Origin: Roseobacter denitrificans OCh 114
GTDB lineage: Bacteria > Pseudomonadota > Alphaproteobacteria > Rhodobacterales > Rhodobacteraceae
Reading direction: 5' to 3'
Assembly (NCBI RefSeq): GCF_000014045.1
Contig: NC_008209.1
Coordinates: 2,875,001 to 2,939,000 of the forward strand
DNA: 64,000 nt
Shown: piece by piece, positions 1 through 9,347 of the stretch
Position numbering within the stretch: position 1 is the first letter of the stretch
Layout of the letters: each line of letters starts with the position of its first letter
Notes under the pieces: generated by a model
Told to the model about the DNA's origin: nothing
Seen by the model: the letters and a program-made list of their open reading frames with translations, nothing else
The model's database searches: none
Position numbers and translations under genes: made by a program

Positions 1-437
1 CTGATCACGATGCCCGCAGTCTGCACGATCATGTAGAGAGACAGCGTCTGGCCCCTGTTTTCATTGGTGGCCGCATTGTTCAGCCAGCTTTCAGCCGTGA
101 CGTAGACGGCTGAAAAGCAAAACCCGATCAACACACGCCCCAGCGTCCAGAGCCACACTTCGGCAAAGGTCGGATAAAGGATCATCACTGCGGATATAAG
201 CGAGGCCAATGCCGCAAAGACCCGCACGTGACCAACGCGCCGGATCATCCCCGGTGCCATGCGTGACCCGCCCAGGAACCCGACGAAATAGGCGGACATG
301 ACGATGGACATCTCAAGGGTCGAAAACCCTTCGATCTCGCCCCGGATACCCAGAAGCGTGCCTTGCATGCCATTGCCGACCATCAACAGGCACATGCCCA
401 ACAAAAGCGCCCAAGCGCTGGTTAATACCTGAAACAT
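1..437 (-). CDS. MFS transporter, N-terminal part (cut by window edge)
   Basis: This reading frame starts at the ATG whose complement is at 435-437 and stays open to base 1, so only the first 145 residues are seen. They are mostly hydrophobic helices joined by short basic loops, beginning MFQVLTSAWALLLGM. The segment GGSRMAPGMIRRVGHVRV has the small/basic character of the cytoplasmic loop between helices 2 and 3 of major facilitator proteins, and AESWLNNAATNENRGQ resembles the helix 4-5 region of YcaD-like permeases. The likely role is inner-membrane transport of an unknown small substrate. It lies 103 bp downstream of queA on the same strand and could share its transcript. The family call is fairly safe; the substrate is not known. 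Confidence 0.75.
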   Translation of the reverse strand, partial: MFQVLTSAWALLLGMCLLMVGNGMQGTLLGIRGEIEGFSTLEMSIVMSAYFVGFLGGSRMAPGMIRRVGHVRVFAALASLISAVMILYPTFAEVWLWTLGRVLIGFCFSAVYVTAESWLNNAATNENRGQTLSLYMIVQTAGIVI

Positions 438-540
438 GACGACTCCAAAGCGCGCGGCAAAAACTCTCTTGGCGGCGTCTTGCAGTATCGCATCCTGCGA
501 AAACCGCTCAGCTACGACTCTATTGCGTCGTAATGTGACG

Positions 541-1596
541 TCAGTCGCGCTGCGGGATTAAAAGTGACGCGTCGCCGTAGGAAAAAAACCGGTATTTTTC
601 GGCGACCGCGTGATCGTAGATCGCACGCACCTCGTCATATCCCATCAGCGCAGAGACCAGCATCATGAGGGTGGATTTGGGCAGATGGAAATTCGTCATC
701 AGGGCATCCGCGACGTTGAAGCGGAAGCCGGGGTAGATGAAGATATCGGTATCGCCTTCCCAGGCCTTGATCTGACCCTCGCGCCCGGCGGTTTCAATCA
801 AACGCAGCGCCGTGGTGCCCACCGGGATCACCCGTTTGCCGGCCTGTTTCGTCGCGTTGATCTCTGCCGCAGCCGCAGCACTCACCTGCCCCCATTCCGC
901 GTGCATCTTGTGGGTTGTCACATCCTCGACCTTCACCGGCAGGAATGTGCCCGCCCCCACGTGCAGGGTCACATAGCTGAACAGCACCCCGCGCGCCGCC
1001 AGTTCGGACAGAAGCGCTTTGTCAAAATGCAGCGAGGCCGTCGGCGCAGCCACGGCCCCACTGTTTTGGGCGAATACGGTCTGGTAATCCGATTTGTCCC
1101 GCTCATCCGCCGGACGACGTGTGGCGATATAGGGTGGCAGCGGCATGGCACCGGCGGCGTTGAGCGCTGCGTCGAAATCATCGCCTTCAAGGTTGAACTG
1201 CAACACACCCTGCCCGTCTTTGACTGCGCGAAGGGTCGCGCGCAACCGGTCGGAAAAGATGATCTCCTCTGCGATTTTCACCTTCTTGAGCGGCTTGATC
1301 AGTGCGGACCAATTGCCCTGCGCATCCGGTTCAAGCAATGTGACCTCAATGCGGGCCTGCATCGGTCCCTGTGCGGTGTCGCGGTGCCGCGCACCGGTCA
1401 GTCGCGCCGGGATCACCCGCGTGTCATTCAACACCAGCCGGTCGCCCGGAGACAGCCAGTTTGGCAGGTCGGAAACGATCGAATCGCTGATCTGCCGCCC
1501 TTTCGCCACAAGCAGGCGCGCAGAGGTGCGCGGCACGGCGGGGCGGGTCGCAATCAGGTCTTCGGGCAGGTCGAAATCAAAATCACTGAGCTTCAT
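541..1596 (-). CDS. queA: S-adenosylmethionine:tRNA ribosyltransferase-isomerase
   Basis: QueA transfers and rearranges the ribosyl group of S-adenosylmethionine onto 7-aminomethyl-7-deazaguanine in tRNA, giving epoxyqueuosine in the queuosine pathway; it is cytoplasmic. The 351-residue length is normal. Conserved family blocks are visible: the start [27 protein letters not shown] near residue 57, the [10 protein letters not shown] stretch near residue 212, and [17 protein letters not shown] followed by LPKSTL near the C-terminus. It begins 10 bp after the stop of the large AsmA-like gene, so the two are probably co-transcribed. No other queuosine gene lies in the window. Confidence 0.96.
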   Translation of the reverse strand: MKLSDFDFDLPEDLIATRPAVPRTSARLLVAKGRQISDSIVSDLPNWLSPGDRLVLNDTRVIPARLTGARHRDTAQGPMQARIEVTLLEPDAQGNWSALIKPLKKVKIAEEIIFSDRLRATLRAVKDGQGVLQFNLEGDDFDAALNAAGAMPLPPYIATRRPADERDKSDYQTVFAQNSGAVAAPTASLHFDKALLSELAARGVLFSYVTLHVGAGTFLPVKVEDVTTHKMHAEWGQVSAAAAAEINATKQAGKRVIPVGTTALRLIETAGREGQIKAWEGDTDIFIYPGFRFNVADALMTNFHLPKSTLMMLVSALMGYDEVRAIYDHAVAEKYRFFSYGDASLLIPQRD

Positions 1597-1606
1597 GTGC
1601 GCCCGT

Positions 1607-4600
1607 TTAGCGGTCTTCGCCCCGCGTCACAACCGGGGTGCGGCGCGGTTCAGGCACCGGTACGGGTTCGCCCGCCTCCAGCGGTGCCTTGGCGCGGGAT
1701 CCGCGAAACAGGTTGCGCAACATGCCGGGGGCCAGCGCCGTCAGCGGATTGACGAAGACTTCCGGTGACTGTGCCGTGCCCGTGATCGAATAGTTGAACC
1801 CAAAGAGCCCTTCGCCGGGACGGGTCAACACGCTGCCGATGGCGTTGAGCATATAGACGGGAGAGATCACCCCCTCCATGTTCAGACGGCCCGAGGCCGG
1901 CTCGAACACTCCGTCCATGGAAAGGCCGATCGAGGCCCCGGTCGCACTGGCCTCGCGCACCGTGATTTGTGACGGGGCAAGCCGGAAGTCAGCGTTCACA
2001 TCCGAAAAGTAAATGCCATCGCCGTTCAACTCGTTGATCAGCCCCACGATGCTGATCGAATTGAGCAGCGCGGCCATGGTTGGTGCATCCCTGACGGTGA
2101 TGTTCTGCACGCTCAGCTTTCCATCAAACGCCCCGCCCGTGCCCACCGGCACCAATGACAGCTGCAATGCGCCACCGCGTACCTGCTGGACCAGCCCCGA
2201 GGCTGCAAGGGCGCGCCCGGCATCCTGCGCGCTCAGTTGCAGCGCGGGGCGGCCGTTTTGCGGCGACACCTGCCCGACAACGCGTGCAGCCCCGTTTATC
2301 TGCCCGTCGAAATTGCCCGCCAGCCCGCCCGATGTCTGAAACGCGCCGCGCATGTCGGTGATGGCAATCGTGTCGCTGACGGTCAGCCTGTCCAGCGTCA
2401 CCGTGAGCGGCCCGCTGTTTGCGCGCGGCTCCAGCCCGGATGGCAAATCCGCCCGCCGCAGATCGACAGTGCCCCCGCGCAGCACGATACCCGGCGGCAG
2501 ATCCGCGCCCCGCCCGACGATATCCACCGGTGCGTTGAGCCAGTTGCCAAGGCGCACCTCGCGCAAGCGCATCCGCTCCAACTGTTGCTGCGGTGTCAGG
2601 GTAACATCGCCCTCGGCAAAGAGACCGGGGGCCTCCAGCAAAATCCGATCCACCTTTGGCGCTTCACCCAAGGTCATATCGACCGCGAGGGTTCCCGCAG
2701 TGGACGCCGGTTTGGACCAGCCCAGAGGTGGCAGCGCCATATCGAGGCCAACCAGATCAGATGTCAGGGAAAACTGCGGCGGTGTCCCTTTCAGCAAATC
2801 AATCGCGATGTCCGCTGTGCCGCTGCCGCGCACCATGTCGCCGGGCAGATCAATGCCAAAGGTTTCCAGTGCAGCACGGTCGATCCGGGCACGCCCTTCC
2901 ACGCGGCCCGGTGTTGGCTGATCCGGTGTGCCGATGGCCTGGCTCCAGACGACATCCACGGGGACGTCGTCGATGGTGCCCCTGCCTGCCACCTCGATCC
3001 CTGCCTCGGAGGCGGTCAGTCCAAGGGTGTCCGCCGCCAACCTGCGGTCTTTCAACAGCCTGTCGCTGCGCGCCTGCGTCACGACACCAGAGACGTCAAA
3101 TTCCACATCATCGACTTTCGTGCCCTTCTTGAGCGGCAAGGACAGCGTGCCCGCGAAATCTAACTGCCCGTCGGCCACATCCACGGGCACATCCGCCTTT
3201 TGCATCACCTCCAGCGGCGGCTGGTCCAACAACGACAGGGCCGCGGTCACGCTGGACTGCCCGTTCAGGCGCACGACACCGGGTGGGTCGGGTTTGGCCT
3301 TGACGTCCGGAACGATGAACGAGGACCCTGCGACCTCGACCCGCCCCCCCTGCGGGGCGGTCACGGCACCCTCATCAATGGCAATGGCAAAGCGGTTTTT
3401 GAAAAGCGATGCATGGCCTGTGCCACCTGTGATCGGTGGCATCTCGTCGATGAAGGTGAAATCCGCATCGTGAAAATCAAACCCGAGATAGGTTTCAGGC
3501 GCGCCCCCTTGGGTAATCCGGAGCGATGCGACTGCGTCACTGATATGCGCCGTCTTGATGTTTTCGCTGATCCAGTTGCGCGTCTTGGGCACCACCGCTT
3601 CCGGCCAAAGCGTCAGGAGCCGCTCGGAGGACAGCGCGTCCAGATTGGCATCCACCGACACATCCCAGCCCTGCTCCCCGGCCGAGAGTTCACCGCGCGC
3701 CGACAGGTTGTTGCCCTGATCACGGATATCCAACCGGCCCAGCGTCAACGAAAATGGCGCGAGCTTGAGGCGAAAGTCAAGCTCGGTGGCTTCAATCCGC
3801 ACCGGCGCATCGTAAAACCCCGCCGGATTGACCAGCAATTCCGACAGGCGAAACTGCCCGACAAGCGACCCGATGCGTCCGTTTTCAACCGATTCAAGAA
3901 CCGCCTGCCCTTCAAGACTGCCCCGGCCCCATTTGCTGTCAATGCCAAAGGCATCAAAACGCAGCATCTGTTCCTGCGGCAGATAGCTGAAATAGCTGCG
4001 CGCCCCGTCAATCGGGATGGGTTGTGCCTGTGGCGTGGGCTGGATCACGCCCGCCCCGATCTGGAGCGCGACATTGAGCGGCGCCAGCGCGCCATCCTCC
4101 TGCGTGGACCCGCGCAGGGTTGCGGAGATGGGCGCTTGCAGAACACTGAGCCATGAAACGGCGGCCCCCTGCGAGGCCACGTCACCGGCATCTATGTTTT
4201 CAAGCGCCAGACCGAAACTGGCCTGCGCCGCGCCAATTGTGCCGGTATAATCCGCCGAAAGCGTGGCCACATCCGCACCACCGCCCAGAACCGCAAGATC
4301 CACGTTTATGCCCAGTGCATCGCCCGCGCGGCGCAGGCGCATCGTACCCCCGTCGACCGTCCAGGCACGGTCGGCACGCGCATCCTCATAGCGCAGGGTA
4401 ATCGCGCGCATCTCAAACAGCGACAGATCCCGCAAAACCGGGCGCAGCAGCAATTTGTCCAACTCGCTGACCAACTCGACCAGCGTGGGCGCCTGCATGC
4501 TGACGACTTCCGCGTTCGCGGTTGTGGACAGCGACAAGGGGCCGTCCGGCGACCGGTGCAGCGTGACGAAAACTCCGTTCACAAACAAAGTTCCGAGGCT

Positions 4601-4966
4601 GAGCCGGCGCTCCATCAGGGCCGACAGGCTGAGCGCGCCGCTCACATCCGAAAAGCTGACGATTTCCGCGCCCTGCGCATCGGCCAGATGCACATCACGC
4701 ACCGAAAACCGGGGCCGCCAGTCGTCGTCAATCACAACGACCACCTCGCCGAAGGAAATGTCAACATCCGGGACCGCCTGGCCCAGTTGCGCCTCGATCC
4801 TGTCGCGCAGCCACGGCGGCGCCAGCAACTCGCGCCCCTGCAGCCAAAGCGCACTGACAGAGGCCCCGACAAGGAGCAGTGCGAAAATGACACCTGTCCA
4901 AATCAGAGTCCGCTTGCGACGTCGCGCCCGCCGCATTTTCAGTGTTTCTTTGTCGTCAACTTGCAA
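1607..4966 (-). CDS. AsmA/YhdP-like envelope protein (DUF3971 type)
   Basis: This is a 1119-residue protein with a very basic N-terminus (RRARRRKR), one membrane helix at about residues 18-40, and a long periplasmic part built of beta-rich AsmA-like segments. The C-terminal third ([43 protein letters not shown]) resembles the AsmA-like C-terminal region of YhdP/TamB-class proteins. Known members bridge inner and outer membrane and take part in phospholipid transport; that role is inferred here. An alternative start lies 11 codons in (MRRARRRK). The C-terminal tail is rich in Pro, Arg and Glu. It precedes queA with a 10-bp gap. It diverges from bcp, with about 125 bp between for both promoters. 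Confidence 0.8.
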   Translation of the reverse strand: MQVDDKETLKMRRARRRKRTLIWTGVIFALLLVGASVSALWLQGRELLAPPWLRDRIEAQLGQAVPDVDISFGEVVVVIDDDWRPRFSVRDVHLADAQGAEIVSFSDVSGALSLSALMERRLSLGTLFVNGVFVTLHRSPDGPLSLSTTANAEVVSMQAPTLVELVSELDKLLLRPVLRDLSLFEMRAITLRYEDARADRAWTVDGGTMRLRRAGDALGINVDLAVLGGGADVATLSADYTGTIGAAQASFGLALENIDAGDVASQGAAVSWLSVLQAPISATLRGSTQEDGALAPLNVALQIGAGVIQPTPQAQPIPIDGARSYFSYLPQEQMLRFDAFGIDSKWGRGSLEGQAVLESVENGRIGSLVGQFRLSELLVNPAGFYDAPVRIEATELDFRLKLAPFSLTLGRLDIRDQGNNLSARGELSAGEQGWDVSVDANLDALSSERLLTLWPEAVVPKTRNWISENIKTAHISDAVASLRITQGGAPETYLGFDFHDADFTFIDEMPPITGGTGHASLFKNRFAIAIDEGAVTAPQGGRVEVAGSSFIVPDVKAKPDPPGVVRLNGQSSVTAALSLLDQPPLEVMQKADVPVDVADGQLDFAGTLSLPLKKGTKVDDVEFDVSGVVTQARSDRLLKDRRLAADTLGLTASEAGIEVAGRGTIDDVPVDVVWSQAIGTPDQPTPGRVEGRARIDRAALETFGIDLPGDMVRGSGTADIAIDLLKGTPPQFSLTSDLVGLDMALPPLGWSKPASTAGTLAVDMTLGEAPKVDRILLEAPGLFAEGDVTLTPQQQLERMRLREVRLGNWLNAPVDIVGRGADLPPGIVLRGGTVDLRRADLPSGLEPRANSGPLTVTLDRLTVSDTIAITDMRGAFQTSGGLAGNFDGQINGAARVVGQVSPQNGRPALQLSAQDAGRALAASGLVQQVRGGALQLSLVPVGTGGAFDGKLSVQNITVRDAPTMAALLNSISIVGLINELNGDGIYFSDVNADFRLAPSQITVREASATGASIGLSMDGVFEPASGRLNMEGVISPVYMLNAIGSVLTRPGEGLFGFNYSITGTAQSPEVFVNPLTALAPGMLRNLFRGSRAKAPLEAGEPVPVPEPRRTPVVTRGEDR

Positions 4967-5092
4967 AACGAAATCAGGCCTTGTCGGCGATTGGCTGGAT
5001 TGGGCGCGACACTGCGGGAAGACCCCTTGGCACTGCGCGCCGCAGCGCTACTATGTCACTCCAGTTCAATCCTGAAAAGCCACGAGAGTGTT

Positions 5093-5554
5093 ATGCCAGA
5101 AATATCCGAAAAAGCGCCTGATTTTACCCTACCAAGCACAGGCGGCACCGACGTCACGCTGAGCGCCCTCGCCGGCGCGCCGGTGGTGCTGTTTTTCTAC
5201 CCGCGCGATGACACGCCCGGATGCACCAAGGAAAGCATTGGTTTTTCGGAAAACCGCGAGGCCTTTGCCGCGGCGGGCGCGCGCGTCTTTGGCATTTCAA
5301 AGGACAGCATCGCCAGCCATGAAAAATTCGCCAAGAAACGCGAATTGGACATCCCGCTGTTGTCCGATGAACATGGCACCACCTGCGAAGACTATGGCGT
5401 GTGGAAAGAAAAGAACATGTATGGCAAGAAATACATGGGCATTGAACGCACGACCTTTCTGATTGCGGCGGACGGCACGATTGCCAAGATCTGGAACAAG
5501 GTCAAAGTCCCCGGACATGTCGAGGCCGTTCTTGAGGAAGTGCGCGCCCTGTGA
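5093..5554 (+). CDS. bcp: Thioredoxin-dependent peroxiredoxin, Bcp/PrxQ type
   Basis: This enzyme reduces hydrogen and organic peroxides with a peroxidatic cysteine that thioredoxin recycles. The 153-residue protein starts at MPEISEKAPDFTLP; a longer in-frame opening upstream is not supported because it lies antisense to the AsmA-like gene. The peroxidatic Cys44 sits in YPRDDTPGCTKE. The resolving Cys found five residues later in E. coli Bcp is replaced here (Ser48), but Cys98 in GTTCEDYG could serve, as in other PrxQ subtypes. The stop overlaps the next start by 4 bp, so translation is probably coupled. Confidence 0.93.
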   Translation: MPEISEKAPDFTLPSTGGTDVTLSALAGAPVVLFFYPRDDTPGCTKESIGFSENREAFAAAGARVFGISKDSIASHEKFAKKRELDIPLLSDEHGTTCEDYGVWKEKNMYGKKYMGIERTTFLIAADGTIAKIWNKVKVPGHVEAVLEEVRAL

Positions 5555-6360
5555 TCCCTCTGGCCCAGATGGCAGAGGCGGTTTTGCGCACGGCGGATGG
5601 GCGCGCAAAGACGGCCCTGTCGCGCGAATACGCCAGCGCATGGCAAGCCGCGCGCGAAGCCGGGGAGACACCGGACATTGGCCGCGCAGATCCGCCAATG
5701 CACCCGGCGCGACCGCCAAGCCCGCAGTTGCTCAATCCGCGCGACGTGCCGCACCGCAAACCCGGCTCGCCCGAAGGGCGCGTCGCGCTGCTGCATGCGG
5801 TGGCCCATATCGAACTCAATGCGGTCGATCTGCACTGGGATATCATCGCGCGTTTTGCGCATGTGAAAATGCCGATGGGATTTTATGACGATTGGGTCAA
5901 GGCGGCGGATGAGGAATCCAAGCATTTCAACCTGATGTGCGACTGCCTTGAAGAGTTCGGCAGCCATTATGGCGCCTTGCCCGCGCATGCCGGGATGTGG
6001 CGGGCGGCCGAGGACACGGTGTATGATTTCATGGGCCGCCTTGCGGTCGTGCCCATGGTGCTTGAGGCGCGCGGCCTGGATGTCACCCCGGGGATGATCG
6101 AGGTGTTTCGCCGTGCCAAGGCCACCAGCGCCGTCGAGGCGCTGGAGTTGATTTACAGCGAGGAAGTCGCCCATGTCGCCTATGGGTCAAAATGGTTTCA
6201 TTTTCTGTGCGGGCGCAACGATGAAGACCCCAAGGAACGGTTCCACGCGCTGGTGCGCAAATATTTCCACGGCCCCCTGAAACCGCCCTTCAACGAAGAG
6301 AAACGTGCCGAGGCCGGGATACCGCCGGACTTCTATTGGCCACTCACAGCCAAGGCCTAG
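5551..6360 (+). CDS. DUF455 family ferritin-like protein
   Basis: The 269-residue protein matches the DUF455 family of ferritin-like four-helix proteins. Candidate metal ligands are spread over helices: AHIELNAVDLHWD near residue 91, DEESKHF near 126, EARGLD near 172 and YSEEVAHVAYG near 200. The function of the family is not established; the pattern of Glu and His suggests a di-iron carboxylate centre. The start is GTG at 5551, overlapping the bcp stop, with an ATG six codons further as an alternative. Coupling to a peroxiredoxin fits a role in iron or oxidant handling, but this is inference. A strong terminator follows. Confidence 0.85.
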   Translation: MIPLAQMAEAVLRTADGRAKTALSREYASAWQAAREAGETPDIGRADPPMHPARPPSPQLLNPRDVPHRKPGSPEGRVALLHAVAHIELNAVDLHWDIIARFAHVKMPMGFYDDWVKAADEESKHFNLMCDCLEEFGSHYGALPAHAGMWRAAEDTVYDFMGRLAVVPMVLEARGLDVTPGMIEVFRRAKATSAVEALELIYSEEVAHVAYGSKWFHFLCGRNDEDPKERFHALVRKYFHGPLKPPFNEEKRAEAGIPPDFYWPLTAKA

Positions 6361-6366
6361 AGCGCG

Positions 6367-6392
6367 AAACCGCCGGAAACAGGCGGTTTTTT
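6367..6392 (+). terminator. Rho-independent terminator after bcp-DUF455
   Basis: An 8-bp stem AAACCGCC/GGCGGTTT with a 7-nt loop is followed by a run of T. It begins 7 bp after the DUF455 stop codon and ends the bcp transcript. Confidence 0.9.
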
Positions 6393-6527
6393 GCCCATTT
6401 ACAACAACTCAACCTTAAGTAGCACACAATGCAGGAAAGAGGGTTGCCCCTTTGAAACCCACTGTCTAATCACGAGGCCAATCGCTGCGCAGAAACGCAG
6501 GAGCAGAGGCAACACAAGAGGCTTTGA

Positions 6528-7862
6528 GTGCGGACACGTCTGGGCATCAGCATCCACAATTTTCTGGAACGCCTGTTCCCGGAGCGACGTGTTTTCCTGA
6601 AATCAGACACCGATACCCGCTTTATCCGGTTGCGCCCCGGAACGCAGTTGATTGCGGTCGGTGGTGTTGCAATCGTGGTCGGCTGGTCCATCGTGGTGAC
6701 ATCCATGCTGTTCATGAACAGCATCGGGGCGGGGAATTTCCGCGAACAGGCCAAACGCGATCAAACCACCTATCAGGCGCGCCTGAATGATCTGGCAGAA
6801 CAGCGTGACCGTCGCGCAGCAGAAGCGCTGGCGGCGCAACAGCGATTCAATGCGGCGCTCGAACAGATATCGACCATGCAATCCGAGTTGCTGCGCTCTG
6901 AGACCCGGCGGCACGAGTTGGAAACCGGTATCGAGGTCATTCAGGGCAACCTGAGGCGGGCCATCGGGGAGCGCGAGGCGGCCCGCACGGAGCTTGCAGC
7001 ACTCAAGGATCTTGGCACGCAGGGCAGTGACAAGGGTACGATGATGGCGCAGATCGGGGAAACGGCGCCGGTTGACATCCTTGCCGACGCGCTGGCCCGG
7101 ACAGCGCAGGAGCGTGACGAAGTCGTCGAAGACGCGCAGGACGCACTGGAACAGGCCGACCGTCTGGCGCTTGAGATCGCGCTGATGAAAGAGGACAACG
7201 ACCAGATATTCCGCCAGTTGGAAGAGGCCATGACCATCTCGGTCGCGCCGCTGGACAAGATGTTTCGCGAGGCTGGCCTGCCGACGGAACGCATACTGGA
7301 TCAGATCCGTCGCGGCTATTCCGGTCAGGGCGGCCCCCTGACCCCGCTGTCCTTTTCCAGTCGCGGCGAGGAACCGAGCGCCGATATGGAACGCGCGAAC
7401 CGTCTGCTCGGGCATATGGACACGCTCAACCTCTACCGGATCGCGGCTGAAAAGGCGCCTTTTGCATTACCGGTCAAACAGGCGTTCCGCTTTACCAGCG
7501 ATTATGGCTATCGGCGCGATCCGAAAACCGGGGGACGGCGGATGCACAAAGGTGTCGATTTCGCCGCGTCGCTGGGCACCGACCTGCATGCGACCGCCGA
7601 TGGCGTCGTGACCGAAGCAGGCTGGTCATCAGGCTATGGACGTCTTATTAAAATACAACATGAGTTCGGAATTGAGACCCGCTATGCGCATTTGTCAAAA
7701 ATTCGCGTCAAAGTAGGGCAAAGGGTCTCGCGTGGCGATCATATTGGTGATATGGGAGCATCCGGACGGGTGACCGGCGTGCATCTGCACTATGAGGTGC
7801 GCGTTGGCGGTAAAGCTGTAAACCCAATGATCTTTATCAAGGCTGCACAAGATGTTTTCTAA
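6528..7862 (+). CDS. Membrane-anchored M23 peptidoglycan endopeptidase (bactofilin-linked)
   Basis: This 444-residue protein has a short cytoplasmic head, one membrane helix at about residues 40-63, a long coiled-coil stretch (about 70-240) and a C-terminal LytM/M23 zinc peptidase domain. The metal ligands are visible as His340 and Asp344 (MHKGVDF) and the HLH motif at 419-421. Such enzymes cut peptide cross-links in peptidoglycan. The start is GTG at 6528 with an AGAGG ribosome site upstream. It overlaps the bactofilin gene by 11 bp; M23 peptidase and bactofilin pairs are known to shape cells in Helicobacter and in stalked alphaproteobacteria. The coiled coil could contact the bactofilin scaffold. 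That pairing is inferred from context. Confidence 0.92.
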   Translation: MRTRLGISIHNFLERLFPERRVFLKSDTDTRFIRLRPGTQLIAVGGVAIVVGWSIVVTSMLFMNSIGAGNFREQAKRDQTTYQARLNDLAEQRDRRAAEALAAQQRFNAALEQISTMQSELLRSETRRHELETGIEVIQGNLRRAIGEREAARTELAALKDLGTQGSDKGTMMAQIGETAPVDILADALARTAQERDEVVEDAQDALEQADRLALEIALMKEDNDQIFRQLEEAMTISVAPLDKMFREAGLPTERILDQIRRGYSGQGGPLTPLSFSSRGEEPSADMERANRLLGHMDTLNLYRIAAEKAPFALPVKQAFRFTSDYGYRRDPKTGGRRMHKGVDFAASLGTDLHATADGVVTEAGWSSGYGRLIKIQHEFGIETRYAHLSKIRVKVGQRVSRGDHIGDMGASGRVTGVHLHYEVRVGGKAVNPMIFIKAAQDVF

Positions 7863-8346
7863 AAGCAAAATGAACGAACCGGCGAGCAAACCAACCGCGA
7901 CGGAAACGCCTGCGGCGGCGACGTCTGCGCCTGCTACGCCAAAACAATCCGACTTCAAGGCGGCGGCACCCAAGGCCAAGCCGCCCGCGTCTGTGTTGTC
8001 CGCTGACCTGCATGTGACCGGCAACATGAAAACGACGGGCGACATTCAGGTGGAAGGCACCGTCGAAGGTGATATCCGCGCCCATTTGCTCACCATCGGT
8101 GAAAGCGCGACGATCAAGGGCGAAGTGGTTGCGGATGACGTGGTGATCAACGGTCGCATCGTTGGTCGTGTGCGCGGCCTCAAGGTGCGTCTGACCTCAA
8201 CCGCACGTGTTGAAGGCGACATTATCCACAAGACCATCGCGATCGAAAGTGGCGCGCATTTCGAGGGGTCCGTGCAACGTCAGGACGACCCGCTGAACCC
8301 CGGCGCAAAAACCGCACCGGTGAGCAAGCCAAACCCCGCATCCTGA
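7852..8346 (+). CDS. Bactofilin (polymer-forming cytoskeletal protein)
   Basis: The 164-residue protein has the bactofilin layout: a disordered N-terminus rich in Ala, Pro, Thr and Lys (about 1-42), a beta-helical DUF583 core (about 45-145) with regular hydrophobic repeats such as VEGTVEGDIRAHLLTIGES and GEVVADDVVINGRIVGRV, and a short Pro/Lys tail. Bactofilins polymerise without nucleotide and recruit cell-wall enzymes. Its start lies inside the last codons of the M23 endopeptidase gene, so the two proteins are translationally coupled and very likely act together at the membrane. A terminator follows at 8371. Confidence 0.94.
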   Translation: MFSKSKMNEPASKPTATETPAAATSAPATPKQSDFKAAAPKAKPPASVLSADLHVTGNMKTTGDIQVEGTVEGDIRAHLLTIGESATIKGEVVADDVVINGRIVGRVRGLKVRLTSTARVEGDIIHKTIAIESGAHFEGSVQRQDDPLNPGAKTAPVSKPNPAS

Positions 8347-8370
8347 GCACAGGATTTCAACAAAAGACAC

Positions 8371-8402
8371 AAGGTGCCGCAGAAAACTGTGGCGCCTTTT
8401 TC
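8371..8402 (+). terminator. Rho-independent terminator after bactofilin
   Basis: The stem AAGGTGCCGCAG / CTGTGGCGCCTT, with one G-U pair and an AAAA loop, is followed by a T-run. It lies 24 bp after the bactofilin stop codon. Confidence 0.9.
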
Positions 8403-8420
8403 TATGCGTGCGAGGTTCCT

Positions 8421-8553
8421 CAAGCGTGATGCGAAAGACCTATCTCACCTAAGGTGTCATGCGAAAAACCCGAATCTCGAAACGCTGCCTGAAATCAAAG
8501 ATTTCAACGCGTTACGCGTAGTGCTTGATGTTTCAGATATTTCGTCAGACGCG
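8421..8553 (+). repeat. Dispersed intergenic repeat, copy A
   Basis: The copy begins with a truncated unit (GCGTGATGCGAAAGACC) followed by a full unit from about 8454. Its core has TGCGAAAAACC, then GCTGCCTGAAATC-aaa-GATTTCAACGCG, then TTGATGTTTCAGATATTTCG and TCAGACGC. The middle forms a small hairpin (TGAAATC/GATTTCA). Similar sequence recurs near 11163 and 46670 in the same orientation and near 39968 inverted. All copies sit between genes. Confidence 0.75.
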
Positions 8554-8704
8554 CCAGGGCGCAGGTTCACACCTCCATAATGTGCGGGCGAGGTCATGGG
8601 CAATTGCAACCGCCCCCGGTTTACGATGGCGTCGCTCATGCGCCACGGAACACACGTTAAAGGTGCCCCCTGCGCTTCAGACCCGACAGCTGCGGCAGGT
8701 TATT

Positions 8705-8743
8705 GAGGGTCTCAACCGAGCAAACTGCTCAGTTGAGACCCTC
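8705..8743. repeat. Strong 12-bp-arm inverted repeat
   Basis: Perfect 12-base arms GAGGGTCTCAAC / GTTGAGACCCTC enclose a second short stem GAGC/GCTC with a 5-nt loop. No T-run follows on either strand, so it is not a classical terminator, though it lies between convergent genes. Its role is unknown. Confidence 0.7.
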
Positions 8744-8786
8744 GAATTGCGTTCCAGATCGGCCACATGATGTGACCGATGGTCAC

Positions 8787-9347
8787 TTAATCAGTGGGCG
8801 CGTCGATCACGCGTACCGATTGCATCACATCGGGCTGGCCGGTCACGGCACCGTTGCGCCCCTGCCCGCGCTTGATTGCATCCAGCACTTCAAGCCCGTC
8901 AGTCACACGACCCACCACGGTATATTGGCCATTGAGAAAATAGCCTTCGCTGAACATGATGAAAAACTGACTGTTGGCGCTGTTGGGATTTTGCGACCGG
9001 GCCATGCCCACGACACCGCGGTCAAACGGCACATCGGAAAACTCCTGCGGCAGGTCCGGCTGATCAGACCCCCCCATGCCGGCGCGCCGCATGTCACCGC
9101 CCATCTTGCCGAATTCGACATCCCCGGTCTGCGCCATGAAGCCGTCAATGACACGGTGAAAAACCACACCATCATAGGCACCGCTGGCCGCGAGCATGGT
9201 GATCCGCTCGACATGGCCGGGGGCAAGATCCTCCAGCAGATCAATCGTGATCGTTCCGTTGGCCTCGCCCGCGACCTCGATCGCGATGCCCGTCGCCATG
9301 GCAGGTCCAGCGGCCAATGTGGCCATGAATACCGCTGCCTTAAACAT
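8787..9347 (-). CDS. Secreted cyclophilin-type peptidyl-prolyl isomerase
   Basis: This 186-residue protein catalyses cis-trans isomerisation of proline bonds. From the ATG at 9347 it begins with a signal peptide (MFKAAVFMATLAAGPAMA, cleavage after about residue 18), so it acts in the periplasm. A TTG three codons upstream is a less likely start. Cyclophilin blocks are clear: VVFHRVIDGFMAQTGD, ARSQNPNSANSQFFIM and NGQYTVVGRV. It overlaps the stop of the upstream cytosolic cyclophilin gene by 8 bp, so the two are translationally coupled paralogues, one exported and one not. Confidence 0.93.
   Translation of the reverse strand: MFKAAVFMATLAAGPAMATGIAIEVAGEANGTITIDLLEDLAPGHVERITMLAASGAYDGVVFHRVIDGFMAQTGDVEFGKMGGDMRRAGMGGSDQPDLPQEFSDVPFDRGVVGMARSQNPNSANSQFFIMFSEGYFLNGQYTVVGRVTDGLEVLDAIKRGQGRNGAVTGQPDVMQSVRVIDAPTD

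Larger units (their letters stand above)
8347..8786. other. Gene-free interval between bactofilin and cyclophilin genes
   Basis: This 440-bp stretch between two convergent genes has no convincing reading frame. It holds a terminator (8371-8402), one copy of a dispersed repeat with a truncated copy in front of it (8421-8553), and a long perfect-stem hairpin (8705-8743). The rest shows no feature. Confidence 0.7.

Noticed and set aside
4556..5092. Long N-terminal extension of the peroxiredoxin
   Set aside because: It is antisense to the AsmA-like gene and not similar to any peroxiredoxin; MPEISEKAPDF is the standard start.
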